A stretch of 64,000 nt of DNA from Zeugodacus cucurbitae (Eukaryota > Arthropoda > Insecta > Diptera > Tephritidae). The position numbers and the translations under genes were made by a program. This document shows, in pieces, positions 25,462 to 35,819 of the stretch (position 1 is its first letter; each line of letters opens with the position of its first letter). The notes beneath the pieces are model-generated. The model was not told the DNA's origin. It did no database searches and worked only from the letters and a program-made list of their open reading frames with translations. Location of the stretch: the NCBI RefSeq assembly GCF_028554725.1, contig NC_071670.1, positions 57,938,501 through 58,002,500 on the forward strand, written 5' to 3'.

Positions 25462-26139
25462 TTAGGATAAATCTGAACACCCCAACTTAACCTCAACTCA
25501 TCTCACTCGTCACACATAACCTCAACTCAGAAAGCTGGCTAAAATCGTAGCGTACGATATTTGAGATTGTTTGAGCCCTCGAAACTCTAGAGTTATCTAG
25601 ATTGGAAGATGGAAGGAAGGTGTAACTGATTCTCTACCCAACTCTAAGCAAAAGAGACGAATTTTTCCTTTATAGTTCGGCACCGCTCTTTATTGGCAAT
25701 GCGGAGAAATGGTTTACTGGGTATTTAAAAGCAATTTTTTTTGAAATTGAATCACCTGTGAGTGTTACGTCGAGAGATGGGTGTTCTGTACATTAGCAAC
25801 ATTGCAAAACTGATAAGAATGTGTAAACAAAGCCAAAATATTTGCGCTGGTAATTAAGTTATTACTTGGAATGATAGTAATTCTATTTTCGTATGCTGTG
25901 GATGGTTACGTTTGAGATCATGAATGAATTTCTTACGATAAGAGTATGCCTGTATATGTATATGTATGTATTTATAAACAAATCATTTGAGGAATTATCA
26001 GTCAAAATAATGAACGGAGATAATACTATCTTTGTTATGGTTTTCGCAGACTTATTCGTAGAATTAAAAAAAAAAATAAATAAATAAAGTTAATCAAGTA
26101 AATATTAAGCTTTTTTCTCCATCGGCCAACATTTTATCT

Positions 26140-26360
26140 TTATATGGAAACAGGCAGTAAAGATAGCGAATGGATCCCTGCGACACAGCAGATCTCACTT
26201 GGACAACTAAAGTCTTCAGTTCGTTTGTGATGCCGCACACTCCATAAAATGGGTTGCCAAATTCCTCAAGTGACTACAAAGCGCTTTGAGCCTTTTACGA
26301 ATTTTATGAGGTAACTAATTTGCATTCGGGATAACTTAATCTACGAAATTCGTCCGGCAA
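26140..26360 (-). mobile_element. LINE 3'-end relic (L1)
   Basis: It aligns with the LINE relics at 35240-35790 and 39190-39790 through shared blocks such as GGACAACTAAAGTC, AAAGCGCTTTGA and CTTTTACGAATTT. It corresponds to the C-terminal tail after RNase H in a jockey-like LINE read on the minus strand. No open frame remains. Confidence 0.55.
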
Positions 26361-26372
26361 AGATGTTTAATT

Positions 26373-26700
26373 GACACTTGCCGCACTGGTTGCGCTGAAT
26401 GTCAAATGAAACATGAAGCCTTCCGCAATACAAAAAGGCCTACAAGCATTCGGGTCAAAATGTGGTACAAATAATCGTGTCCTTGATTATGTCGCACATA
26501 AATAAATATCCGAAAAGTTATAGTGGACCGAGGCAAACATTCGCGTGGGTTGCACCGTCTCCACTTACTCAGTGCCGGGTCAACCATATAAGGCGTGTCT
26601 CATAGCCTGCAACTCTGCAACCACCAATTGGATCGGTGACCCGATGTAAAGGTCGTGTACAACTAGAGCGTCAGATTGCAAGAAGGTTAAAAATACGATC
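26373..26700 (+). pseudogene. CAP pseudogene relic, copy 2/3 type
   Basis: Fragments of exon 2 (ACTTGCCGCACTGGTTGCGC, then pieces like CQMKHEA, NTK and HKYPKSYSGP) run directly into exon 3 sequence (EANIRVGC, YSVPGQPYKAC, ACNSATTN). The second intron and the AIGHFTVMVG segment are missing. A TAA replaces the Tyr codon in PMYKSC, exon 1 is absent and several deletions shift the frame. The wording (EANIRVG, TTNWIG) identifies it as a decayed relative of copies 2 and 3. Downstream flank similar to that after copy 3 follows at 26700-26810. Confidence 0.8.
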
Positions 26701-28335
26701 ATGAGGAAGTAGTGGTGGGCACGCGAATTCATTACGATCTCTCTTTCGAGTTGAGTTGTTCCAAAAGAGCGAGAGAAACTCACAATTTATTAACGCTTGA
26801 ACAAATTGATAACTTAACGGCGATTGTAAATATCATACATTATCTTATTTTGTTCGAATACGCTTCGATTTCATTTGATAATTCAATCGATAATAATCCA
26901 ACCCACTTAGTAGCAGGAGTCGATAGTAGTCTCTAATGCTATGAAAGTAGTCTGAGCCGTAATAGGAATGCGGAACTCATACATGAGAAATTCATCAAAA
27001 TTCATGGTGATTGTACAGAACTGATGAATTATGAGCAAAGATATGAACTATATGGTTCCATGGACGTTTTCTTTGTCTGTGCTGAAAATGTGGTTTACGT
27101 AGCATAAATTTTGGATCCCATACTTCAAACGAATCCATGTGGCCGGGTCATAGATAACTGAAAGACTAACTTTGTAGCAGAATTTTAGTGAAAGCTCACC
27201 GAGGTACTCTTCTGTAAGCAAGAAAATAAAAGTGAGATGCATATTTTTAGTGAAAATGCACTTGATCTGTAACAAAAGCTCATCAGTGGGTAATGAAAAG
27301 TTTTTATCACTGCTCAGTGAGAAGTTAGTTTTCTATAGAATTATATTGCTCCAGAAACACAAGGGAAACCCCTCAATTTATCAACAAATTTTTAACTTGC
27401 GTAGTTAAAAAAAATTTGCGCAAAAGCGACGTCAAAAGCACAACAAAATTAACTTAAATTGTAAACAAAAAACAAAAAGAAGTGCAAAACAAAATAGAAC
27501 AGTTAAATAATAACTCCAACTGTGCTGAACCAAAGCAAATATTTTTGAAAAATATATTTTTTCATTTGTGACATAAATGAGTTATGGTATTACGAAGAAC
27601 AGTTATGGCTAGCTAAATAGACCCAGTAGAAAATAATAATTATTTTTTATTAATAATTAAAAAAAAAAATTATAAATTAGAGTAAATCAAAAATATTGAG
27701 GAAATATGGAAATACTATGGTCTAAAAAGATTTGGGAAACCTAAACTATTTAGAAAGAATAACTGCCGCAGCCCAAAAAATAATGCCCTAAATTTAAAAA
27801 TTAAACCAATTACAATCAAACTAGAAGGTTTAAGAAGATCAACAGAAAATATTTTTTAATGAAAATACACAAAAAACACAACAAAAATTGGAGTTAGAGA
27901 GACTATGAGTTATGGAGGGAAATGTGTATGAAGATTGTATGAAAACGCTATTGCCAATTCAAGAGTTCGAGTTATGGAAGGGACTGTAGTACTATAATCG
28001 CCACTTGTTTGAAATTTCTCATTTACATATAGATACATCCAATTCAATGGTTACGATATGGGCATCAAACTGTACAAGAATAAATAAAATTTATGTTGGA
28101 GATTGAAATTATACCAAGAGACGATCCGAAGATTCTTCGAGACAGTTTATCGCACATTTAATAAAAATACCGAAGCAAATTAACTTCATATGCCTTAAAA
28201 TTTTTGTCCACCGTTTCTATTCAGTTGGCCGTTGGTGTTTGCGCAAAGTATTTATTAATTAGTTTAGCTTAAATAAATAAATAAAAACAAAGTCTTGGTT
28301 AAAATGTTATCTATTATAATTAAAGTAATGAGTTA
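26700..28335. other. Duplicated 5' flank of CAP copy 5
   Basis: From about 26880 this parallels the flank of copy 4 (22140-23510). Around 27890-28000 lies sequence like the pogo-type MITE of 42.5 kb (AACGCTATTGC, then GAGTTCGAGTTATGG). It is degraded and without clear ends. No gene was found. Confidence 0.55.
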
Positions 28336-28343
28336 AACAAGCC

Positions 28344-28351
28344 TATAAAAG
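28344..28351 (+). promoter_or_regulatory. TATA box of CAP copy 5
   Basis: TATAAAAG lies within GCCTATAAAAGCG. The same box precedes copy 6 at 32558-32565. Confidence 0.7.
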
Positions 28352-28477
28352 CGCACGGAGTACCGAAACTTCTCACAGTCATTTATGATACCGCAACGAG
28401 GCATATAATAGTGCTTGCATACGCAGATAAACACAACGTGAAATACACCAACAAAGTTATCTCAATTTTATCTTACA

Positions 28478-29406
28478 ATGGAACTGAAATTTGTGCTAAT
28501 CGCCGCCTTCATTGGCGCACTGCAGATCGTTCACGCTAAGGACTATTGTGATTCATCCTATTGTGGATCGAGGAAGCACATTGCTTGCGACAACAATGGG
28601 GTGAGTTGGTGCAAAAGCTTAGACTAAAGCAAGCTAATTATTTAAATTTTATTTATATGTACTAATATACAATTATAATTCTTCTGTTAGAAATTCGCGG
28701 CGTCTTGCAAAAATCCCGCTATGATCACTTTTACCCAAACACAAAAGGATTTGATCGTCGATTCGCACAATAACAAACGTAATACTGTGGCTGGCGGTAA
28801 GACCAAGTTGAAACCGGCCTGTCGGATGGCCACCATGCAGTGGGACAACGAATTGGCCGAATTGGCGGCGCTGAATGTCAAACAATGTCAAATGAAACAC
28901 GATGCATGTCGCAATACGGATGCCTTCAAATATTCTGGACAGAATTTGGCTTGGATTACTTTCTATAATACCCCTAATGCTACGAAATTGTCATTACAAT
29001 CGGTGGATATGTGGTATGATGAGATCGACGACACCAAAATGGAATACATTAACAAGTACCCGAATAATTATCAAGGCCCGTAAGTATTTCATACACAGAT
29101 TTTGCAATTATCGAATTAGTTTTAATAATCATGTCATTTGTATATTATAGCGCTATTGGTCACTTTACCGTTATGATGGCAGATCGTAATATTCGTGTGG
29201 GTTGCGCTGCTTCTACCTACGACGAATCGGGTCAACCATATAAAGCTTTCCTATTCGCCTGTAATTATGCAACAACAAATATGATCAACTTCCCGATTTA
29301 TAAAAGTTGTTCGGTAGCAGCTTCGGAATGCAAGGCTGGCAAAAATCCGAAATACACTAGTCTTTGTTCGGTCTCGGAGAAGTATGATGTTAACAAATGG
29401 TTTTAA
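28478..29406 (+). CDS. Antigen 5-related secreted CAP protein (copy 5)
   Basis: Exons 28478-28600, 28691-29079 and 29151-29406 encode 255 aa. The signal peptide MELKFVLIAAFIGALQIVHA is followed by KDYCDSSYCGSRKHIAC. The CAP core shows MATMQWDNELAELAALNV, KHDACRNTDAFKYSGQNLAW, MWYDEIDDTKMEY, GHFTVMMADRNIRVG and FACNYATTNM, and it ends DVNKWF. By eye it differs from copy 6 at about seven residues. Promoter and 3'UTR are also shared with copy 6, so the two proteins are probably expressed alike. An AATAAA-type signal lies in GTCAATAAATATAAG near 29460. Confidence 0.95.
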
Positions 29407-29802
29407 AACCGTGTAATTCGAAATGGAATTTTGTTTAAATTTTTTAAATTATAAGAGTCAATAAATATAAGCTTAAAATGAATTTAAAAATCATGAAATT
29501 TTAATGGCAGATCAGGGTGAGAACAATACGTAATATGACTGTGTATGTAGGCGCCTTAACTTGTGTTACCTTGAAACCAAAAGAGATGCGGTTTTTGTTC
29601 TATAAACTGTAATGAATGAAATAAACATTAGTTTTCGACCAAAAGTCATTAACTTAAGGTTATACTAAGACATTCTTCTAATCCTCCTAGAGAATTAATT
29701 AACTACGTTTAGATCCAGACAAAATTCGTTTCGTACAATATCGTCGATGGGCGATTATCAATATACAGAATTACTATATTTTACAGACTAATAGTCCTCT
29801 TA

Positions 29803-30058
29803 GGAGCCTGCTACCCGTTCAGCATTTATCGTGTTATTTCCTGTATCGCGATATTTATTGAACGTGTAGCACGAAAAAATCAACAAATACATTTTTAAAA
29901 TAGTTTTTCTTGTGAAAACACAACTAGCATTGTATAAATATTGATGTAATATACATTGAAAGTCTAGCAGTCGCGAAGTATTCACCCGCAATCCGTCAAT
30001 ATTCAATATAGATCGCGATCCTAATATCACGTTAAATATTGAACGTGTAACAGGCCCC
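29803..30058. mobile_element. 256-bp PIF/Harbinger-like MITE with empty paralogous site
   Basis: The ends GGAGCCTGCTACCCGTTCA and (inverted) GGGGCCTGTTACACGTTCA form a terminal inverted repeat of about 31 bp with six mismatches. TTA is duplicated at 29800-29802 and 30059-30061. The paralogous block after copy 6 has a single TTA at 34000-34002 and otherwise identical flanks. GGGCCTGTT-type termini with TTA duplication are characteristic of PIF/Harbinger elements. There is no coding capacity. Confidence 0.85.
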
Positions 30059-30569
30059 TTAGAATGCGAGAGTTTCTCTATAAATGACATAACATTTAAA
30101 ATTATGGTTGGATGTGGTATCTGTTGTAACGTAACACTTAACTTAACTTTCCTATCTAAATTGATAGATTACTTAGCGAGGATATAACTAACTAACTCAA
30201 TAAAATTCTTACGAAACTTTGTATACACAGTTAACCAAATAATAACAAATAACAACTGAACGGTAAGATTCTGGTAACAGCTGTTTAATTAGACTTAGGT
30301 TTATAAGTTTTTGCAGGCCTACGTGAGTCAATATAGCAAAAGCCAACTTTAAACTATGTAATAAACAACTTGTCTTATCGCCAGCAAATTTCCTTATTAC
30401 GTTGTTCAAATATTCTATTTTTAATTTTTCAAATATATATATCCGAGTCACCAGAGCAAATTATACATAATTTTTGTTTTTGTTGCTGTTGTTTTTTGTT
30501 GTTTGAAGCCTTCTTTTCGGCGGCGCATGTGTTTTCCGCTCACTGGAACATCTGAAACCAAAAATTTCA

Positions 30570-32335
30570 ACGGTATTTGAATGCTCGAAAAGTGTATGAA
30601 AAAATGAAGCGACTTGACGAAAGTTTCAAGACCGGAGCATCCTCATGTAGAGACCAAGGTGGTAATCTGGTAACCGATGTCCAGGACATACTGGGATTAT
30701 GGAGGGAACACTTCTCTGACCTGCTGAATGGCAGTGAAAGTAAAACACCAGGAGACGGCGAACCCGATTCCCCAATCGAGGACGATGGAACAGATGTTCC
30801 ATTACCCGACCATGAAGAAATTCGAATAGCAATCACCCGCCTGAAGAACAACAAAGCGGCGGAGGCCGATAGATTATCGGCGGCCGATAGGTGCATGCAT
30901 CAGCTTCTTTGCAAAATATGGTCGGAAGAAAGCATGCCTGACGATTGGAATCTCAGTGTGCTCTGCCCAATCCATAAAAAAGGAGATCCCACAATCTGTG
31001 CCAATTACCGTGGGATAAGCCTTCTGAATATCGCCTATAAGGTTCTGTCGAACGTACTGTGTGAAAGACTAAAGACCACCGTCAACAAACTGATTGGACC
31101 TTATCAGTGTGGCTTTAGACCTGGAAAATCCACAACTGACCAGATATTCACCATCCGCCAAATCTTGGAGAAGACCCGTGAAAAGAGGATCGACACACAC
31201 CACATTTTTGTCGATTTTAAAGCTGCTTTCGACAGCGCGGAAATGAGCTGCCTTTATGCCGCGATGTCTGAATTTAGTATCCCCGCAAAACTAATACGGC
31301 TGTGTAAGTTGACGTTGAGCAACACCAAAAGCTCCGTCATGATTGGGAAGGACCTCTCCGAGCCGTTCGATACCAAACGAGGTTTCAGACAAAGTGACTC
31401 ACTATCGTGCGACTTCTTTAACCTGATGCTGGAAAAAATTATAAGAGCTGCAGAGCTAAACCGAGAAGGTACAATCTTCTACAAGAGTGTACAGCTCCTG
31501 GCGTACGCCGATGATATTGATATCATCGGAAGCAACAACCGCGCCGTTTGTTCTGCTTTTTCCCGCATGGATAAGGAGGCGAAGCGAATGGGTCTGGAGG
31601 TGAATGAGGACAAGACGAAATATCTCCTGTCATCAAACAAACAGTCGGCGCATTCGCGTCTTGGCTCCCACGTCACTGTTGACAGTCATAACTTCGAGGT
31701 CGTAGATAATTTCGTATACCTGGGAACCAGCATCAACAACACGAACAATGTCAGCCTCGAAATCCAGCGCAGAATAACTCTTGCCAACAGGTGCTACTTT
31801 GGACTAAGTAGGCAATTGAACAGTAAAGTCCTCTCTCGACGAACCAAAATCAAGCTCTACAAGTCGCTTATCATTCCCGTCCTGCTTTACGGTGCAGAAG
31901 CTTGGACGATGTCAACATCAGATGAGACGACACTAGGAGCTTTCGAGAGGAAAATTTTGCGCAAGATTTATGGTCCTCAGAACATTGGCAACGGCGAATA
32001 CCGCAGACGATGGAACGATGAGCTGTACGAGTTATACGACGACATTGACATAGTTCAGCGAATAAAAAGACAGCGGCTACGCTGGCTAGGTCATGTTGTC
32101 CGAATGGACGAAAACACTCCAGCCCTGAAAGTGTTCGATGCAGTACCCGCCGGAGGAAGCCGAGGAAGGGGAAGGCCTCCACTCTGTTAGAGGGACCAGG
32201 TGGAGAGCGACCTGGTTACACTTGGAATCTCCAACTGGCGCCGAACTGCGAAGGAAAGAGAGGAGTGGCGCGCTCTCATCGATTCGGCTATAACCGGCTA
32301 AACGGTTCAACGCCAATCACATACATACATACATG
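30570..32335 (+). mobile_element. RTE/jockey-like LINE, 5'-truncated (copy 2)
   Basis: A 537-codon plus-strand frame (30577-32190) encodes reverse transcriptase. It includes CPIHKKGDPTICANYRGISLL, GFRPGKSTTDQIF, FVDFKAAFDS, GFRQSDSLSCDFFNLMLE, LAYADDIDIIGS and the C-terminal LRWLGHVVRMDE. The apurinic endonuclease half is missing, so it is 5'-truncated. A TAG at 32188-32190 replaces the Trp codon that its relative keeps. Recognisable sequence continues to about 32320, and the element ends in a (CATA)n tail. It interrupts the space between duplication blocks 2a and 2b and is not a host gene. Confidence 0.9.
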
Positions 32336-32557
32336 TTACAAAACAAAATCAATAAAAAAAATCATTTAAAAATGAAAAATTGATTTTTTAAACCGGTAAT
32401 CGAGGGGGATCCCTTTAAATTCATATGTCTTTTAAATCGGTTGGCCGATGGTGTATGCGCAAAGTATTTATTAATTAGTTTAGCTTAAAATAAATAAAAT
32501 ACAAAGTCTTGGTTAAAGTGTTATCTACTATAATTAAAGTGATGAGCTAAACAGGCC

Positions 32558-32565
32558 TATAAAAG
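32558..32565 (+). promoter_or_regulatory. TATA box of CAP copy 6
   Basis: TATAAAAG, conserved with copy 5. Confidence 0.7.
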
Positions 32566-32691
32566 CGGACGGAGTAACGGAACTTCTCACAGTCATTTAT
32601 AATACCGCAACGAGGCATATAATAGTGCTTGCATACGCAGATAAAGACAACGTGAAATACACCAACAAAATTATCTCAATTTTATCTTACA

Positions 32692-33606
32692 ATGGAACTG
32701 AAATTTGTGCTAATCGCCGCCTTCATTGGTGCACTGCAGATCGTTCACGCTAAGGACTATTGTGATTCATCCTATTGTGGATCCAAGAAGCATATTGCTT
32801 GCGACAACAATGGGGTGAGTTGGTGCTAAAACTTAGACTAAAGTGAACTAATTATTTATATTTACTAATATACAATTAAATTGGTTCCGTTAGAAATTCG
32901 CGGCGTCTTGCAAAAATCCCGCTATGATCACTTTTACCCAGACGCAAAAGGACTTGATCGTCGATTCGCATAATAACAAACGTAATACTGTGGCTGGTGG
33001 CAAGACCAAGTTGAAACCGGCCTGTCGGATGGCCACCATGCAGTGGGACAACGAATTGGCCGAATTGGCGGCGCTGAATGTCAAACAATGTCAAATGAAA
33101 CACGATGCATGTCGCAATACGGATGCCTTCCAATATTCTGGACAGAATTTGGCTTGGAAAACTTTCTATAATACGCCGAATGCTACCGCATTGTCATTAC
33201 AATCGGTGGATATGTGGTATAGTGAGATCGACGACACCAAAATGGAATACATTAACAAGTACCCGAATAATTATCAAGGCCCGTAAGTATTTCATACATA
33301 GATTTTGCAATTATCGAATTAGTTTTAATAATTAAGTCATTTCTATATAGCACTATTGGTCACTTTACCGTTATGATGGCAGATCGTAATATTCGTGTGG
33401 GTTGCGCTGCTTCTACCTACGACATATCGGGTCAACCATATAAAGCTTTCCTATTCGCCTGTAATTATGCAACAACAAATATGATCAACTTCCCGATTTA
33501 TAAAAGTTGTTCGGTAGCAGCTTCGGAATGCAAGGCTGGCAAAAATCCGAAATACACTAGTCTTTGTTCGGTCTCGGAGAAGTATGATGTTAACAAATGG
33601 TTTTAA
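32692..33606 (+). CDS. Antigen 5-related secreted CAP protein (copy 6)
   Basis: Exons 32692-32814, 32894-33282 and 33351-33606 encode 255 aa. It is nearly identical to copy 5: same signal peptide, KDYCDSSYCGSKKHIAC, SGQNLAWKTFYNTPN, MWYSEIDDTKMEY, FACNYATTNM and DVNKWF. Two differences fall in or beside conserved blocks: Ala172 of the usual GPAIGHFTV is Thr, and the loop after GCAASTYD reads ISGQPY in place of ESGQPY. Substitutions in exon 2 (K to Q, I to K, K to A, D to S) cluster in a surface-like region. Splice sites are intact, so I call it functional. Confidence 0.95.
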
Positions 33607-34415
33607 AACCGTGTAATTCGAAATGGAATTTTGTTTAAATTTTTTAAATTATAAGAGTCAATAAATATAAGCTTAAAATGAATTCAAAAATCATGAAATT
33701 TTAATGGCAGATCAGGGTGAGAACAATACGAAATATGACTGTGTATGTAGGCATCTTAATTTGTGTTACCTTGAAACCAAAAGAGATGCGGTTTTTGTTC
33801 TATAAAGTGTATTGAATGAAATAAACATTAGTTTTCGACCAAAAGTCATTAACTTAAGGTTATACTAAGACATTCTTCTAATCCTCCTAGAGAATTAATT
33901 AACTACGTTTAGATCCAGACAAATTTCGTTTCGTACAATATCGTCGATGGGCGATTATCAATATACAGAATTACTATATTTTACGGACTGATAGTCCTCT
34001 TAGAATGCGAGAGTTTCTCTATAAATGACATAACATTTAAAATCATGTTGGATGTGGTATCTGTTGTAACGTAACACTTAACTTAACTTTCCTATCTAAA
34101 TTGGTAAATTACTTAGCGAGGATATAACTAACTAACTCAATAAAATTCTTACGAAACTTTGTATACACAGTTAACCAAATAATAACAAATAACAACTGAA
34201 CGGTAAGATTCTGGTAACAGCTGTTTAATTAGACTTAGGTTTATAAGTTTTTGCAGGTCTACGTGAGTAAATATAGCTAAAGCCAACTTTAAACTATGTA
34301 ATAAACAACTTGTCTTATTGCCAGCAAATTTCCTTATTACGTTGTTCAAATATTCTATTTTTAATTCTTCAAATATATGGATATATAATATATCTGAGTC
34401 ACCAGAGCAAATTAC

Positions 34416-35235
34416 ATTTAAACCGGTAAAATTGCCACATTCATTTCATACCTCATAGAGGACCCATTAAACCAAAAGCAACAAATTGACAAATGACTAT
34501 AGACGACTATTAGATGTTGAGAAGTCTACACCCGAAAAAAATAAATTCCTGATTCGATCTTAACAATTGTCGATTTCAGAGCATACCCATCATAGAAAGC
34601 TAAGTTTTTCAAAAGAGAAATAGAGAGTAAAAATCATACCCAATAAAAAACTTGCCAGTAGATATTGATATCGTATACTTTCTTGTAAAGTTGACGAATT
34701 CGGGATCGTCAGTTAGGATATAACTCAACACTGCAACATAACCTCAACTCAGTAAGCTGACAAAAATTGTAGCGTACGATATTTGAGATCGTTTGTCCCC
34801 TAGAAACTCTAGATTGGAAGATGAAAGGAAGGTGTAACTGATTCTTCACTCATCTCTAAACAAAAGAGACGAAGAAATGGTTTACTGGGTATTTAAAAGC
34901 ATTTTTTTTTAATTGAATCACCTGTGAGTGTTACGTCGAGAGGTGGGTGTTCTGAACATTAGCAACATTGCAAAACTGATAAGAATGTGTTAACAAAGCC
35001 AAAATATTTGTGCAAGTAATTAAGTTATTACTTGGAATGATAGTAATTCTATTTTCGTATGCTGTGGATGGTTACCTTTGAGATTATGAATGAATTTCTT
35101 ACGATAAGTGTAAGTATACATGTATGTATTTAAAAAAAAAAAAAACATTTTTTGAAAGAGGAATTATCAGTTGTTCCTAAAAAATGTGAGCAGATAATAA
35201 TAACTTTGTTTTGGTTTTCGTAGAATTGTTAAATG
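34416..35235. other. 3' flank of CAP copy 6, duplicated after copy 4
   Basis: No gene. The stretch resembles 24800-24890 plus 25462-26100 (AACCTCAACTCAG, GTAGCGTACGATATTTGAGAT, CGTATGCTGTGGATGGTTAC), with the 570-bp element lacking. A longer, older duplication thus included copy 4 or 6 together with this flank and the LINE relic. Confidence 0.6.
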
Positions 35236-35239
35236 AGTC

Positions 35240-35790
35240 TTGTTTTGAATAAACATAAAATTTTTTTCAGTCGACCAACGTTTAATCTGATTTGGAAACA
35301 GACAGTAAACATAGTGGACGGATCCTGTGTCACAGGAGATCTCACTTGGACAGCAACAAATTTGTATTCGAGACAGTTCAATTGGTTTTACGACTATCGG
35401 CCGGACAAGATGTTGCAGCTGCAGGCTAGCGAAAGATGGACAATGGAGGAGAAAGTGTCTTGATGTATCAATCTCACTTTCCTTTATGCAACTTTGACAA
35501 TTTGCATCCGGCAGAATTTTTAGTCTCCCCGCATGTAGTCCCATCGTGCAATGTTCAGTAAGGATTCCCACAATTGCTAAAAGCAAATAGCTCAATAGAT
35601 CTCCTGCGATCCACCTTTGGCCAGAATGATCTCCGCAGTCGTTATCCAATGCCTACCGTGTTCATACGACGACCATTGAGCCAAATCGAAGATGCAGGAG
35701 GATTGAGAGGCACTGTTGAGACTGTTGCTAGAATTCCATTAAGCGCAAGCTATCAGCTCCGAAGTTTCCAGCGTAAAATACATTGTAAAA
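35240..35790 (-). mobile_element. Jockey-like LINE relic, RNase H and C terminus (L2)
   Basis: On the minus strand the order is a GNFGADSL stretch (an RNase H block, usual form GNxxADxLA), then LTEHCTMGLHAGRLKIL, DANCQSCIKE and FLLHCPSFA. These form the zinc-knuckle-like tail typical of jockey-type LINEs. An apparent 160-codon frame (35649-35167) covers this tail, with non-homologous continuation. Stops and deletions interrupt the RNase H part. It is an inactive relic that was co-duplicated with the neighbouring CAP sequences. Confidence 0.75.
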
Positions 35791-35819
35791 GATTATGTAA
35801 AAGATTATGAATTAAAGTC

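Larger units (their letters stand above)
28190..30470 (+). repeat. Tandem duplication block 2a (contains CAP copy 5)
   Basis: Flanks and gene match 32420-34415 almost base for base (for example the whole 3' flank from 29407 to 29790 against 33607 to 33990). This is the youngest duplication visible. The 2a copy has gained a 256-bp MITE, and a LINE lies at its right end. Confidence 0.9.
32420..34415 (+). repeat. Tandem duplication block 2b (contains CAP copy 6)
   Basis: Partner of 28190-30470. It lacks the 256-bp MITE and therefore gives the pre-insertion sequence. Confidence 0.9.

Noticed and set aside
25041..25490. 149-codon frame as a gene
   Set aside because: It crosses the right end of the 570-bp inverted-repeat element, and its start is low-complexity Tyr/Ile/His sequence. 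It is absent from the paralogous block.
30577..32190. 537-aa reverse transcriptase-like frame as a host gene
   Set aside because: It lacks introns, has a premature TAG and a (CATA)n tail, and has a near-identical truncated copy at 20.3-21.4 kb, so it is a LINE.
35167..35649. 160-codon frame as an independent gene
   Set aside because: Its middle matches the C-terminal tail of jockey-type ORF2 and RNase H blocks lie upstream; it is a LINE relic.
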